This document shows, piece by piece, positions 1 to 8,017 of a stretch of 38,515 bases of DNA (position 1 is its first letter; every line of letters starts with the position of its first letter). The notes under the pieces were generated by a model. The model was given only the letters and a program-made list of their open reading frames with translations, did not search any database and had not been told where the DNA came from. The position numbers were made by a program, and so were the translations under genes. The DNA is taken from positions 1 to 38,515 of the forward strand of contig JAAENB010001032.1 of assembly GCA_024224995.1 (NCBI GenBank), read 5' to 3'. Source of the DNA: a bacterium. GTDB taxonomy: Bacteria > Spirochaetota > UBA4802 > UBA5550.

Positions 1-1
1 A

Positions 2-1495
2 GTGCCAATGGCAATGCTGGGGCATAACCGGCACATGGGATGGGGCATAACCATGTTTAAGAATGACGATATAAATTTTTTCACGGAAAAGGTAAACCCG
101 GAAAATCCCGGAGAGGTATGGCAGAATGGGAAATGGGAGAAACTGGCCGTAGAGAAAGAACGGATAGTGGTAAAGGGCGGGGAGGATGTGGTTTTTGATT
201 TAAGAAGATCGAGTCATGGACCCATAATGAATGATGTAGTAAAAGGGTTTGAAAAACGGAAGAAGCCCATATCCATGTGGTGGGCCTATCATGAAAAATC
301 GAACAGGCTGCTTGATGTTTTTTATCATTTTGGCCGGGCCAAAACAGTAAAAGATCTTGAAAAGGCCGCGCCTTTTCTTCACGCGCCGGGAGTGAATATA
401 ATCGCCGCGGACAGTGAAGGGAACATCGGGTGGTGGGGCCTGGGAAAAGTACCGGAGCTGCCGGCGCACGCCGATTCCAATTTTATTTTACAGAGCGGCG
501 CGGACGAGTACCGGGGATTTTTTGATTTTTCCAGGCAGCCGCAAGCGGTAAACCCGGCATCGGGAATGATCGTATCCTGTAATCATAAAGCGGAATTCAA
601 AAAAGGAAACGAGGTGCCGGGATATTATAATATGCCTTTCAGGGCTCTGCGAATAGAAGAAATGCTGAATCAGAAAAAAAGCGGATGGACAGCGGAGGAT
701 ATGAAGGCCATCCAGATGGACAATACAAGCCGGTTTCACGAGAAGATCCGGGAGCAGGTTGTGCCGGTACTTGAAGCGGACGCGGCTCTCATGAAAAACG
801 CGAACGCCGTAAAAGCGCTGGAAATATTTAAGAACTGGCAGGGAGAGCACGCGAAGAGATCAACAGGGCCAACGATCTTTTTTCAGTATTATTACGATCT
901 TATGGAATTAGCATTTAAAGATGAGCTGGGCGATAAATTTTTTAAATTGTTTCTAAAAACAAAGGCCTTTGAAAATACCATTCCCCGGATAGCCGCGAAT
1001 ATGAAGTCGCCCTGGTGGGATAATATAAAGACAGCGGAAAAAGAAACAGCAAAAGATATCATAGCAGCGTCATGGATGAAAATGGTAACGGTTCTGGAAA
1101 AGGACCTGGGAAGCGACCCCGGGAAATGGTACTGGGAAAAGGTACATACCCTGGAGCATGTGCATCCAATAGGCAGGAAAAAACCAATGAACCTGATATT
1201 TAACGTAGGACCATTTTCCCTGGGAGGAGCGCGGGAAACAATAAACAATCTCGGGGGAAAAATAACCGGGGGGCATCATGCCGTGAGTTATGGACCGTCA
1301 ACCCGGAGGATAATTGATTTTGGAGATCCGGAAAATTCATTTGGGGTAAGTCCCGTAGGACAGTCGGGATATTTTTTTGACGACTATTATGATGATCAGG
1401 CGGAGATGTTCGCGAAAGGGGAATATCGCAAGCAGCTGATAAACAGGAAGGAGATACAAGAAAAAGCAAAGAGCAGGCTTTTGTTAAAACCATGA
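2..1495 (+). CDS. Penicillin acylase family (S45) hydrolase, 5'-truncated by window edge
   Basis: The open frame runs in from the left edge, so the apparent GTG start is not real. What remains (497 residues) is most of the beta subunit of an Ntn-hydrolase of the penicillin/acyl-homoserine-lactone acylase family, which cleaves amide bonds of acylated substrates after autocatalytic processing, usually in the periplasm. Family marks seen: GHNRHMGWGIT near the start, SSHGPIMNDV, the segment around ADSEGNIGWWGLGKVPEL, NPASGMIVSCNH, and the C-terminal YGPSTRRIIDF followed by GQSGYFFDDYYDDQAEMFAKG. The signal peptide, alpha subunit, spacer and N-terminal catalytic Ser of the beta chain should lie upstream, outside the window. 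The substrate cannot be told. A palindromic repeat starts 15 bp after the stop codon. Confidence 0.88.
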   Translation: MPMAMLGHNRHMGWGITMFKNDDINFFTEKVNPENPGEVWQNGKWEKLAVEKERIVVKGGEDVVFDLRRSSHGPIMNDVVKGFEKRKKPISMWWAYHEKSNRLLDVFYHFGRAKTVKDLEKAAPFLHAPGVNIIAADSEGNIGWWGLGKVPELPAHADSNFILQSGADEYRGFFDFSRQPQAVNPASGMIVSCNHKAEFKKGNEVPGYYNMPFRALRIEEMLNQKKSGWTAEDMKAIQMDNTSRFHEKIREQVVPVLEADAALMKNANAVKALEIFKNWQGEHAKRSTGPTIFFQYYYDLMELAFKDELGDKFFKLFLKTKAFENTIPRIAANMKSPWWDNIKTAEKETAKDIIAASWMKMVTVLEKDLGSDPGKWYWEKVHTLEHVHPIGRKKPMNLIFNVGPFSLGGARETINNLGGKITGGHHAVSYGPSTRRIIDFGDPENSFGVSPVGQSGYFFDDYYDDQAEMFAKGEYRKQLINRKEIQEKAKSRLLLKP

Positions 1496-1509
1496 GATCG
1501 CAAGTTAAA

Positions 1510-1646
1510 TAGGGTATATCAACCCGGAATGTAAACTATGCCTGGAGCAATACCTCCGCAGAACGTTCGGAACTCGCTTCGCTCAAACAGCCTCACAACC
1601 CGCAGATGCATCACTCCAGGCATAGTTTACATTCCGAATTATGTAT
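1510..1646 (+). repeat. Palindromic element PE, copy 1 (conserved core, covarying stem)
   Basis: A perfect 23-bp inverted repeat (1525-1547 and 1614-1636) encloses a 42-nt core at 1559-1600. The same element, inverted, is at 8018-8159. The cores agree at 41 of 42 positions, and the outer flank (AGGGTATATC, two variable bases, then ACCCGGAATGTAAA) and distal end (TTTACATTCCGAATTA) are shared. The middle of the stem differs between copies in a way that keeps pairing. It begins 15 bp after the acylase stop codon, in sense orientation. It may be a structured RNA, a 3'-end processing element or a non-autonomous mobile repeat; no coding capacity is evident. Confidence 0.85.
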
Positions 1647-1699
1647 TAATACACAACCTTAAATTCGGGATACCATAAAATAGTAAGGGAAAAAAATAC

Positions 1700-1728
1700 T
1701 TGACGTTTGTTTATTTTGAGGATATCCT
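1700..1728 (+). promoter_or_regulatory. Sigma70-like promoter of the DUF350 operon
   Basis: TTGACG at 1700-1705, a 17-nt spacer and TATCCT at 1723-1728. It would give a leader of roughly 45 nt before the ATG at 1781. Read by eye only. Confidence 0.55.
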
Positions 1729-1780
1729 ACAGACGTTAATGGAGTCCTTGTTCTAATGCTAACATTCTGTTGAGGTAACT

Positions 1781-2635
1781 ATGGAAACTGGTGTGTTGAT
1801 AGATCTTGCCAGGGAATTCGGATATATTGCAGCGGCCCTGTTGTTCCTGCTAATTGGAAAGTATACTTTGAATTTGTTAACACCGTTTAAAGTTGATGAT
1901 GAGTTGAGTGAAAAGGATAACCCGGCATTTGGATTGAGTGTTGCGGGCTACTATCTTGCTATTATTATTGTTTTTATAGGAGCAATTATTGGAGAAGGCA
2001 AGAGCGGACAGCCAATCTGGAAAGAATTCGGTATGGATTTTGCCTGGGCAGCTATTGGAATACTGCTGCTCAACATTGCCAGGATTGTAACGGACAAGAT
2101 CATATTTAAATCTTTTAGTACCCGGAAAGAGATAATTGAAGACCGGAACAGCGGTATGGGAGCGGTGGAATTTGGCGTATATATCAGCTCGGGCCTGGTC
2201 CTGGCAGGAGCCATATCCGGGGACGGGGGCGGAATACTCACAGCCCTGGCTTTTTTTGGACTTGGCCAGTTAGGGCTCATAATCAGCGCGTGGATATACC
2301 AGCTGTTAACGCGGTATAATTTTCATGAAGAAATAGAAAAGGACAATGTCGCGGCAGGAGTAGCCTTTGGAGGAAACTGTATTGCCGTGGGAATAATACT
2401 GGTCCGGGGCACTGCGGGAGCTTTTGTATCCTGGGAAGAGAACCTGCTCCGGTTTGGGTGGTATTTTTTATGCGCCATACTATTGATGCTCCTGGGCCGT
2501 TTTTTCATAGACTGGGTACTGCTCCCAAAGCGGACGCTTCGGCAAGAAATAGTAGAAGACCGGAATATAAACGCCGGGTACCTTGAAGGAGGAGTTCTTA
2601 TCGGCCTGGCAATGGTAATCAGCTGGGTTTTGTAA
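1781..2635 (+). CDS. DUF350 family integral membrane protein
   Basis: 284 residues made almost wholly of hydrophobic helices (about 8) in two internally similar halves, each ending in an EI(V/I)EDRN sequence (residues about 120 and 260) followed by a Gly-rich helix. This duplicated layout is typical of DUF350 proteins, whose biochemical role is not established. First gene of a tight co-directional group (1781-5541). From general knowledge, DUF350 proteins are often encoded beside membrane spermidine-synthase-like proteins, and that is so here. The start codon has only a weak purine stretch (GAGGTAA) upstream; the promoter candidate is at 1700-1728. Confidence 0.8.
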   Translation: METGVLIDLAREFGYIAAALLFLLIGKYTLNLLTPFKVDDELSEKDNPAFGLSVAGYYLAIIIVFIGAIIGEGKSGQPIWKEFGMDFAWAAIGILLLNIARIVTDKIIFKSFSTRKEIIEDRNSGMGAVEFGVYISSGLVLAGAISGDGGGILTALAFFGLGQLGLIISAWIYQLLTRYNFHEEIEKDNVAAGVAFGGNCIAVGIILVRGTAGAFVSWEENLLRFGWYFLCAILLMLLGRFFIDWVLLPKRTLRQEIVEDRNINAGYLEGGVLIGLAMVISWVL

Positions 2636-2663
2636 AAAGAAATTTTGTTTTGCGGAAAATACA

Positions 2664-3395
2664 ATGGCAGAAAAATTAAATAACAAAAAAGAAACAAAAC
2701 CTAAAGCAAAGGCAAAGGCGAAGGCAAAGGCGAAGGCAAAGGCAAAGGCAAAGGTCGTTCCAAAAGTAAAATCGGCAGCTATCTCAGAAGCGTTGACGGA
2801 ACTTGAAGAGAACAGTACCGGGCAAAGCGGAACCGCGGAAGTTCCCGGAACCGTTGATGAAAGCCCTGAGAAGAGCAAGAAAGTTGATCCGAAGGATGAA
2901 CTTCTGATGGTAAGCATGACAAAAGGGGTTAACATAATTATAGCAACTCTTGTAGGCGTAGGGATATTTTTTTTCGTACCACTGGGGATAGAGGCTAAAG
3001 TATACTTGTTTATGACCATATGCGTGATAGTAGCTCTATTCTTAAAATTATCAACCAGGCTTGACCGGATGAAAGAATCAAAAGATCTCGCAAGCATGTC
3101 AGGGCAGGAGCAGCTTTCATTGTTAATAATATCAGCGGCGGTATTCTGGTGCGGTGTAGTAATGTTTATCCAGTATTGGACAGAGGGAGGAGTGGAACCG
3201 AATTTTCATGATCTCACGGTAGTCTATATTTCATTTTTACCGCTATTATTGATAATATGGATAATCAACCTGTTTCGGAAACCAAACGCGGCAACCTTTG
3301 TGGAGGTCGCAAGTTCATTCCGCATGTGGGCCTTTGGCTACCTGGCGCAGCTCTGCATAATTGTGATGTTGATTGTTATAATGGAAGGAGCTTAA
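2664..3395 (+). CDS. Membrane protein with N-terminal Lys-Ala repeat tract
   Basis: 243 residues. The N-terminus is highly basic, containing eight Lys-Ala units in a row (residues 14-29), followed by an acidic Ser/Thr/Glu-rich linker to about residue 85 and then four or five membrane helices (about 92-240). The basic tract should lie in the cytoplasm, where it could bind nucleic acid, polyamine-associated anions or lipid head groups; this is inference. No family is recognised. It lies 28 bp after the DUF350 gene and 1 bp before the next gene, so it is almost certainly co-transcribed. In related operons this position is often held by other small membrane proteins of unknown function. Confidence 0.75.
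   Translation: MAEKLNNKKETKPKAKAKAKAKAKAKAKAKVVPKVKSAAISEALTELEENSTGQSGTAEVPGTVDESPEKSKKVDPKDELLMVSMTKGVNIIIATLVGVGIFFFVPLGIEAKVYLFMTICVIVALFLKLSTRLDRMKESKDLASMSGQEQLSLLIISAAVFWCGVVMFIQYWTEGGVEPNFHDLTVVYISFLPLLLIIWIINLFRKPNAATFVEVASSFRMWAFGYLAQLCIIVMLIVIMEGA
2703..2750 (+). repeat. In-frame hexanucleotide tandem repeat (Lys-Ala)8
   Basis: Eight tandem 6-bp units (AARGCR) inside the gene at 2664. The unit is a multiple of three, so slippage would lengthen or shorten the Lys-Ala arm without breaking the frame. Confidence 0.9.
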
Positions 3396-3396
3396 T

Positions 3397-3615
3397 ATGA
3401 GATTAAGGACAGTACTATTGATATGTATGCTTTTGGTGATGCCTTTTCCCGTAGCATTGTTAATGGGAAATTTTATAGATTATACCGATTCGTCGAACCG
3501 GGCATGGCTTTATTATCATCCCGGGTACTATCATTATCATTGGTCAACGGGGGGAAGAATGTCTTCCGGGTCCAATTGGGAGTTTCGTGGTGGTGGACCG
3601 GCGTTTGGAAAATGA
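3397..3615 (+). CDS. Small His/Tyr-rich membrane-anchored or exported protein
   Basis: 72 residues with an N-terminal hydrophobic segment (about 4-24), then a Tyr/His-rich stretch (YYHPGYYHYHWSTGG) and a Gly-rich tail. A good ribosome binding site (AAGGAG) is 6 nt before the ATG. The ATG lies 1 bp after the previous stop codon and the 3' end overlaps the next gene by 29 bp, arguing for translational coupling. The aromatic/His cluster might bind metal or a polyanion, but no function is known. A second frame over the same DNA (3423-3632) is a shadow. Confidence 0.6.
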   Translation: MRLRTVLLICMLLVMPFPVALLMGNFIDYTDSSNRAWLYYHPGYYHYHWSTGGRMSSGSNWEFRGGGPAFGK

Positions 3616-5203
3616 TATCGATAAAACAATAAGCAGCGAGCCCGGAATAAATTCAAGGTTTTTGTTTGTTTTAACCGGATCAATGGCAGCGATAGCGGCC
3701 AGCGGCATGATATATGAACTGGTAATCGCCACAATATCCGGCTATATACTGGGCGATACGGTAACCCACTTTTCAATAGTGGTAGGAGTGTTCCTGTGTT
3801 CAATGGGGCTGGGAGCTGCTATTTCAAGAAAGGTCATGACCGATCTTATACGAATGTTTTTGGTAGTAGAGCTGTGGCTTGGTTTTTTTGGCATAATCGC
3901 GTCGCCCTCACTACTCTATATTGGTTTTGTATTTGATTCAAAAGTAATATATTTTATAGCAATGCTGATATTTACCGGCAGCATAGGGACATTTGTGGGA
4001 CTGGAGATTCCGCTTATTTCCCGGTACCTGGAAAAATACAGCGGAACGAGAAAAGCGCTTTCCAATGTTCTCACCGCTGATTATATTGGTTCACTTGTGG
4101 GGGCAGTGGCATTTCCCCTGTGCCTTTTTCCTGTTGTGGGACTAATCGGAACAGCAGCAGTTGCCGGGATAATTAATATAATAGTGGCACTGGTAATAAT
4201 CAGTCTTTTCCGGGAACGGTTAAAAATCCGCTTGTATATAGGAGCCGTCAGTGTAGTATTGCTCTGTTGTTTAACCGGGATGCTGTTTGTCCGGGAGCCC
4301 CTGTTTAATATGTTTGAGGAACGGGGATACCGGGATACCATCATCTACCGGGAACAATCTCCTTTTCAGAGGATAATATTAACCCGGGGAAAACGGCAGG
4401 GGAGCGCGCCAACCGGGTATATGCCCCGCCGTTGGAAGGATGATTTTCGCTTGTTTCTCGACGGGCATTTGCAGTTTTCAAGTCTTGATGAGTACCGGTA
4501 TCATGAGTCACTGGTGCATCCGGCTATGTCATTGCATCGGGCACCGAAGAAGGTTTTAATCCTGGGAGGAGGTGACGGGCTCGCGGCAACGCAGGTTTTT
4601 TCGTATCCCGGGGTGAGCGGGATAACGCTGGTGGATATAGATTCCAGGATAACAGACCTGGCTCGAAGCCATAAAACTTTTACAAAACTGAATAAAAATT
4701 CCTTGAATGATCCACGGATGGATGTAGTAATAGGAGATGCGTTTAATTATGTTCGACACACAAAGAAACAGTTCGATATTATTATATCGGATTTGCCCGA
4801 TCCTCATTCGGCAACCCTGTCCCGTCTTTATTCAAAAGAGTTTTATATGCTTTTGCGAAAGCGGTTGCGGCCCGGAGGCTTTTTTGTGAGTCAATCGACA
4901 TCACCATTTTTCGCGCAGCGGGCATACTGGTCAATCGGAGAATCGCTTCGGGCAGCCGGGTTTCGCGTAGCGTCGTATCATGTAAATGTACCATCTTTTG
5001 GAGATTGGGGATTTCATCTCAGCGGGAAGAGTTTATTTGATACGGAATTAATATCATTACGGGTCCCAACACGGTTTTTAACCGATGAATTGATACAATC
5101 ACTCTTTGTTTTTGGCAAAGATGCAGGCCCTGTTCCTGTTGAAGTTAATACTCTGGATAATGTAAAATTATACGCGTATTACCAGGATTCGGAATGGGAA
5201 TAG
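3587..5203 (+). CDS. Membrane spermidine-synthase-like protein (polyamine aminopropyltransferase fold)
   Basis: 538 residues. About seven membrane helices (residues 25-240) precede a cytosolic class I methyltransferase-like domain of the spermidine synthase type. The nucleotide-binding glycine motif LILGGGDGLAATQVF is near residue 326, the acidic strand end VDID near 345, and the active-site-type sequence ISDLPDPHS near 396. The family transfers aminopropyl groups from decarboxylated S-adenosylmethionine to a polyamine; whether this fused form does so is not known. The first possible start is GTG at 3587, preceded by GGGAG and overlapping the upstream gene; an in-frame ATG at 3683 would cut into the first helix, so the GTG is preferred. 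Fourth gene of the DUF350 group. Confidence 0.82.
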   Translation: MVVDRRLENDIDKTISSEPGINSRFLFVLTGSMAAIAASGMIYELVIATISGYILGDTVTHFSIVVGVFLCSMGLGAAISRKVMTDLIRMFLVVELWLGFFGIIASPSLLYIGFVFDSKVIYFIAMLIFTGSIGTFVGLEIPLISRYLEKYSGTRKALSNVLTADYIGSLVGAVAFPLCLFPVVGLIGTAAVAGIINIIVALVIISLFRERLKIRLYIGAVSVVLLCCLTGMLFVREPLFNMFEERGYRDTIIYREQSPFQRIILTRGKRQGSAPTGYMPRRWKDDFRLFLDGHLQFSSLDEYRYHESLVHPAMSLHRAPKKVLILGGGDGLAATQVFSYPGVSGITLVDIDSRITDLARSHKTFTKLNKNSLNDPRMDVVIGDAFNYVRHTKKQFDIIISDLPDPHSATLSRLYSKEFYMLLRKRLRPGGFFVSQSTSPFFAQRAYWSIGESLRAAGFRVASYHVNVPSFGDWGFHLSGKSLFDTELISLRVPTRFLTDELIQSLFVFGKDAGPVPVEVNTLDNVKLYAYYQDSEWE

Positions 5204-5238
5204 GACTCATGCAATTAAAAAAGAAGAGGAAATAAAAC

Positions 5239-5541
5239 ATGAATATTTCTTTTTATGATCATGAAGAGCATAAAGTTATTGTCCTGGACGGAGAATTTAA
5301 CTTTTATAATACAACGGTCTTGAAAAAGGCGGTTCACAGTGTCACTGACGGAAAATACCAGAGTGTAGTAGTTGATGTCGGTAATGTTTCCTATATGGAT
5401 TCCAGTGCCATTGGGGTTTTCTTCGCGGCAATGAGAAGAATGAAGCTGAGCAATGGCCAGTTCTATCTTATGAATGTGGGTAAAGAGTTACAGGAAGTCC
5501 TTGACCTGGTAAATGTTTCAATTCCTGAAATTGAACTTTAA
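5239..5541 (+). CDS. STAS domain anti-sigma factor antagonist (SpoIIAA/RsbV type)
   Basis: 100 residues covering one STAS domain. The regulatory phosphorylation motif is seen as SYMDSSAIG (Asp54, Ser55, Ser56), preceded by the strand VVVDVGNV and followed by a helix and the strand FYLMNVG. In partner switching, an RsbW-like kinase phosphorylates this Ser and a PP2C phosphatase removes the phosphate, so the dephosphorylated form can capture the kinase/anti-sigma factor. The window has matching enzymes: a kinase-type sensor at 25534-27645 and PP2C phosphatases at 13542, 15629 and 29175; direct pairing is inference. It follows the spermidine-synthase-like gene by 35 bp with an AGAGGAA ribosome binding site. 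Confidence 0.88.
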   Translation: MNISFYDHEEHKVIVLDGEFNFYNTTVLKKAVHSVTDGKYQSVVVDVGNVSYMDSSAIGVFFAAMRRMKLSNGQFYLMNVGKELQEVLDLVNVSIPEIEL

Positions 5542-5543
5542 AT

Positions 5544-5897
5544 TTAATTTGCTATTTCCAGGAATTTCATATTGGCCGATATTGTTTCAATTGCTTTAAA
5601 CGACGCGGCCTGTAGTTTGGAATTTTTATTGTAAATAAGCAGTGTTTTTATGCTGTTGGTATTCAGTTTTTTTAAGAATTGTACAATAGGGGGGACTGTT
5701 TCGGAGTTTATATATTCAAGTTCCTTAAAATCAATTTCCAGGTCTTTTCCTTTTAAACTTTCAATAAGACCGTCGAAGTAGGGGGTAAGGACCGTAAAGG
5801 GCTGCCGCGTATCGCTTCTTCCGTGCCAGGTTATTATGTTTTTATTATTATCTTCTACTATTGTTATTTCAAGACTTTCTTCTTGTAAATTTTCCAT
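5544..5897 (-). CDS. STAS-like regulator (resembles the slr1659-type family)
   Basis: 117 residues. The central part has the shape of a STAS domain: a strand LEIDFKELEYINSET where an antagonist would have its DSS motif, then a helix PPIVQFLKKLN, a strand IKTLLIYN and a final helix. The Asn-Ser-Glu sequence is not the usual phospho-acceptor motif. The pattern, including SKLQAASFKAIE near the end, is reminiscent of the slr1659-type STAS-like proteins found beside SpoIIE phosphatases and ATP-binding partners; this assignment is from memory of the family. The gene is convergent with the STAS gene at 5239, with 2 bp between stop codons. AGAAGGAAA precedes the ATG, and a strong promoter candidate is at 5931-5959. 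Confidence 0.65.
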   Translation of the reverse strand: MENLQEESLEITIVEDNNKNIITWHGRSDTRQPFTVLTPYFDGLIESLKGKDLEIDFKELEYINSETVPPIVQFLKKLNTNSIKTLLIYNKNSKLQAASFKAIETISANMKFLEIAN

Positions 5898-5930
5898 CTG
5901 AAATTTCCTTCTATAAAATACTTTAAAAAA

Positions 5931-5959
5931 AATATATACCGTTTTTAGAGCTATGTCAA
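5931..5959 (-). promoter_or_regulatory. Sigma70-like promoter of the STAS-like gene 5544-5897
   Basis: On the minus strand: TTGACA (5954-5959), a 17-nt spacer and TATATT (5931-5936). The leader would be about 30 nt, T-rich, ending in the ribosome binding site AGAAGGAAA. Confidence 0.65.
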
Positions 5960-6060
5960 CATAATTTTAGGGAAATATTATGACTATATTACCTATAATG
6001 ATAAAAAGAGTGGGGGAGCTATTAGTTTAAGTAAAAAAAAGAGTGATAAAATATAACCGT

Positions 6061-7881
6061 TTAGAGTCCCGCGCTCCCTGTATCCTCCACCGCAGGGATA
6101 ACCCGGTCGAATATGGGGAGGATCTCCCGGTAAATAATCCCCGGGTCTTCAATGTACCGGGGCGAAAAATGAAAGGGGATAAGGCGGCCCACATTACAGG
6201 CAGCGGCAATTTCAGCGGCAGCCCGGGCAGTAAAATGACCGGTCTTTAACGCGCGTTCGCGCTGATCTTCGGCAAACATGGACTCGCATACCAGGAGATC
6301 GACATCCCGGGCGTGTTTTATTATTATGTCTCTGTTATGCGGGCAATCCCCGGCATCGGTAATATAGGCCAGGGTAAACAGGTGCGGCTTTTTTTCTCCC
6401 GGGCCTGGAGGAACAAAACCGCGGCTTTCACAGCGATACCCCAGAACAGGAATACTATGCTCCAGCAGGAAGGCCCTCACCCTGGTATCACCTTCATCCA
6501 GCAATAGGCCTTCGGCAGCGGGAAGCCGTTCTTTTTTTTTGATTACCAGGGGCTCGGTACACCTGAATTCGGTCCGGTCTATATGGGAGCCGTCAAAGGC
6601 GTGAACAATAAATCCGGGCCCTTCACTGTCCAGCAGGTTAAACCGGAACAATCTGAGCAGTCCTTCAATATTCGCGTCAATACCGGGAGGGCCATAAATT
6701 CGAACCAGGGTTTTTCCGGCCATCATCATCCGTAAAAATGTAACGATCCCCTGGAGATGGTCCATATGAGCGTGGCTGATGAAAATATCAGTAATGTCAT
6801 GGAGTACTTTTGCCGGCATGGGTTCGAGCCAGCCCAGGTCAAAGGCCATGGCCCTGCCCGAGCCTTTACGGCGGAGTAGCAACCCCGGATCGCCAAACAG
6901 GGAATTAAGCATACGAACTTCATAGGCCGCCTGTGGATTATTTACGGGCCAGGAAATAGGGATCCGGAGATTGGGCCGTTCCCTGATTATCCAGGGAGCC
7001 GGAAGCCCGGCTCTTTTTGGTTTTTTGGTTTCAGCGGGCGGCCTGGTGCAAATAGTTCCTTCCGGGGACCGCTGAAGATCCCCGAAAAATATAGCGCTCA
7101 CGTTAGAAAAAGAAGAAAGGGGGGTGATAACATTCGCGACAGTTTCCTCTACTCCCCGAATCTCTCCGAGAGCCAGTGTTTCTCCGGAGCTGCCCAAAAA
7201 TCCTACGATAGAACCCTTCCACTCTTCAACGGGACGGGACTTGCCGATAATTTCAAAATTCCCGGTGTACACAGGGGTTTCCCTGGCTCCGGACTGGAAG
7301 CGGTCAAAAGCAGCGGTCCGTAAAAGCAGCCGCGCCTGTTTTGAAAGCACCGCGCAGTTGGGCGAGGGAGCAACCGGTTCCAGGAAAAGATCATCCCGTT
7401 TTTTGAGAAATTCTCCAGCCGCGTCAAGAACGGGATTCCCCGTTAGCAGGGCAATGCCTCTGGGACCAAAAGCCGCAACCAGGTGCGTAATAAAAGGAAT
7501 GCTTATTCGTTCACGGGCAATACCGGGAGCTTCAACCAGGAGAACCGAGTCCGGAGGAACACTCCGGCTGAACCGGGAAAGAGCGGAAAAATAGGCAGCG
7601 CTGCTTCGAAGAGGATCAAGAGAGCCGGTAAAGGCAATAGCAATAGAATCCCCGGTTTGCCCTTTGTTCACCAGCGAAAGACAGGCAGGCGGTCCCCATG
7701 CAGGAAGCCCGGTATCGGCACCCAAAAGGAAAACTTTTTTTTCATTAGCGGTTAACTGGTCCGCCAGGTCATTGATGAGGGTGGTTTTCCCCTGCCCTGA
7801 ACCGCCAATAACAAGCAAAGAATCCCCCGGATTCAATCGCTGCGCTAGTGATGTGAGTAAGCCCTCGCCCCAGATCCCCAT
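6061..7881 (-). CDS. Fusion of Clp1/Grc3-like polynucleotide 5'-kinase and RNase Z-like metallo-beta-lactamase
   Basis: 606 residues in two halves. Residues 1 to about 275 look like a Clp1/Grc3-type polynucleotide kinase: Walker A GGSGQGKTT (26-34), a GADTGLPAWGPPA segment (54-66) matching the family's DxGQ..xGPP region, the strand SVLLVEAPG (112-120), and a beta-rich tail (GSIVGFLG, ETLALGEIRG, VITPLSS) like the Clp1 C-terminal domain. Residues about 300-606 look like tRNase Z: SHAHMDH (369-375) is the HxHxDH metal motif, Tyr506/Asp509 in AYITDAGD fit the family's YxxD motif, and GHFTARAAAEIA (548-559) and PFHFSPRY (569-576) supply the later His motifs. Together they would phosphorylate RNA 5'-hydroxyl ends and cut tRNA 3' trailers. 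The PxKxRN exosite motif of RNase Z is not obvious. The gene stands alone on the minus strand. Confidence 0.8.
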   Translation of the reverse strand: MGIWGEGLLTSLAQRLNPGDSLLVIGGSGQGKTTLINDLADQLTANEKKVFLLGADTGLPAWGPPACLSLVNKGQTGDSIAIAFTGSLDPLRSSAAYFSALSRFSRSVPPDSVLLVEAPGIARERISIPFITHLVAAFGPRGIALLTGNPVLDAAGEFLKKRDDLFLEPVAPSPNCAVLSKQARLLLRTAAFDRFQSGARETPVYTGNFEIIGKSRPVEEWKGSIVGFLGSSGETLALGEIRGVEETVANVITPLSSFSNVSAIFFGDLQRSPEGTICTRPPAETKKPKRAGLPAPWIIRERPNLRIPISWPVNNPQAAYEVRMLNSLFGDPGLLLRRKGSGRAMAFDLGWLEPMPAKVLHDITDIFISHAHMDHLQGIVTFLRMMMAGKTLVRIYGPPGIDANIEGLLRLFRFNLLDSEGPGFIVHAFDGSHIDRTEFRCTEPLVIKKKERLPAAEGLLLDEGDTRVRAFLLEHSIPVLGYRCESRGFVPPGPGEKKPHLFTLAYITDAGDCPHNRDIIIKHARDVDLLVCESMFAEDQRERALKTGHFTARAAAEIAAACNVGRLIPFHFSPRYIEDPGIIYREILPIFDRVIPAVEDTGSAGL

Positions 7882-7931
7882 AATACTCTCTGAAAGTTTG
7901 AAGTTTAAAGTCTTTTAACCTGTATGAGAAC

Positions 7932-7960
7932 TTATATAGTCGTGTAGCCGATCCTGGCAA
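7932..7960 (-). promoter_or_regulatory. Possible promoter of the kinase/RNase Z fusion gene
   Basis: On the minus strand TTGCCA (7955-7960), a 17-nt spacer and ATATAA (7932-7937; TATATA one base over). The leader would be about 45 nt, with AGAGAG just before the ATG as a weak ribosome binding site. Confidence 0.4.
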
Positions 7961-8017
7961 GTCTTTTTCAATACATCAACCCGGCACAAAACCGCTCGTG
8001 TCTTAGCCTACCTTAAA

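Noticed and set aside
2480..3097. 205-codon minus-strand frame with a long Ala-Phe alternation
   Set aside because: The alternation is the reverse reading of the Lys-Ala hexanucleotide repeat of the real plus-strand gene; no start signals.
6829..6844. GGTTCGAGCC resembling a tRNA T-arm
   Set aside because: It lies inside the RNase Z-like coding region and no acceptor or anticodon stems surround it; no tRNA was found anywhere in the window.
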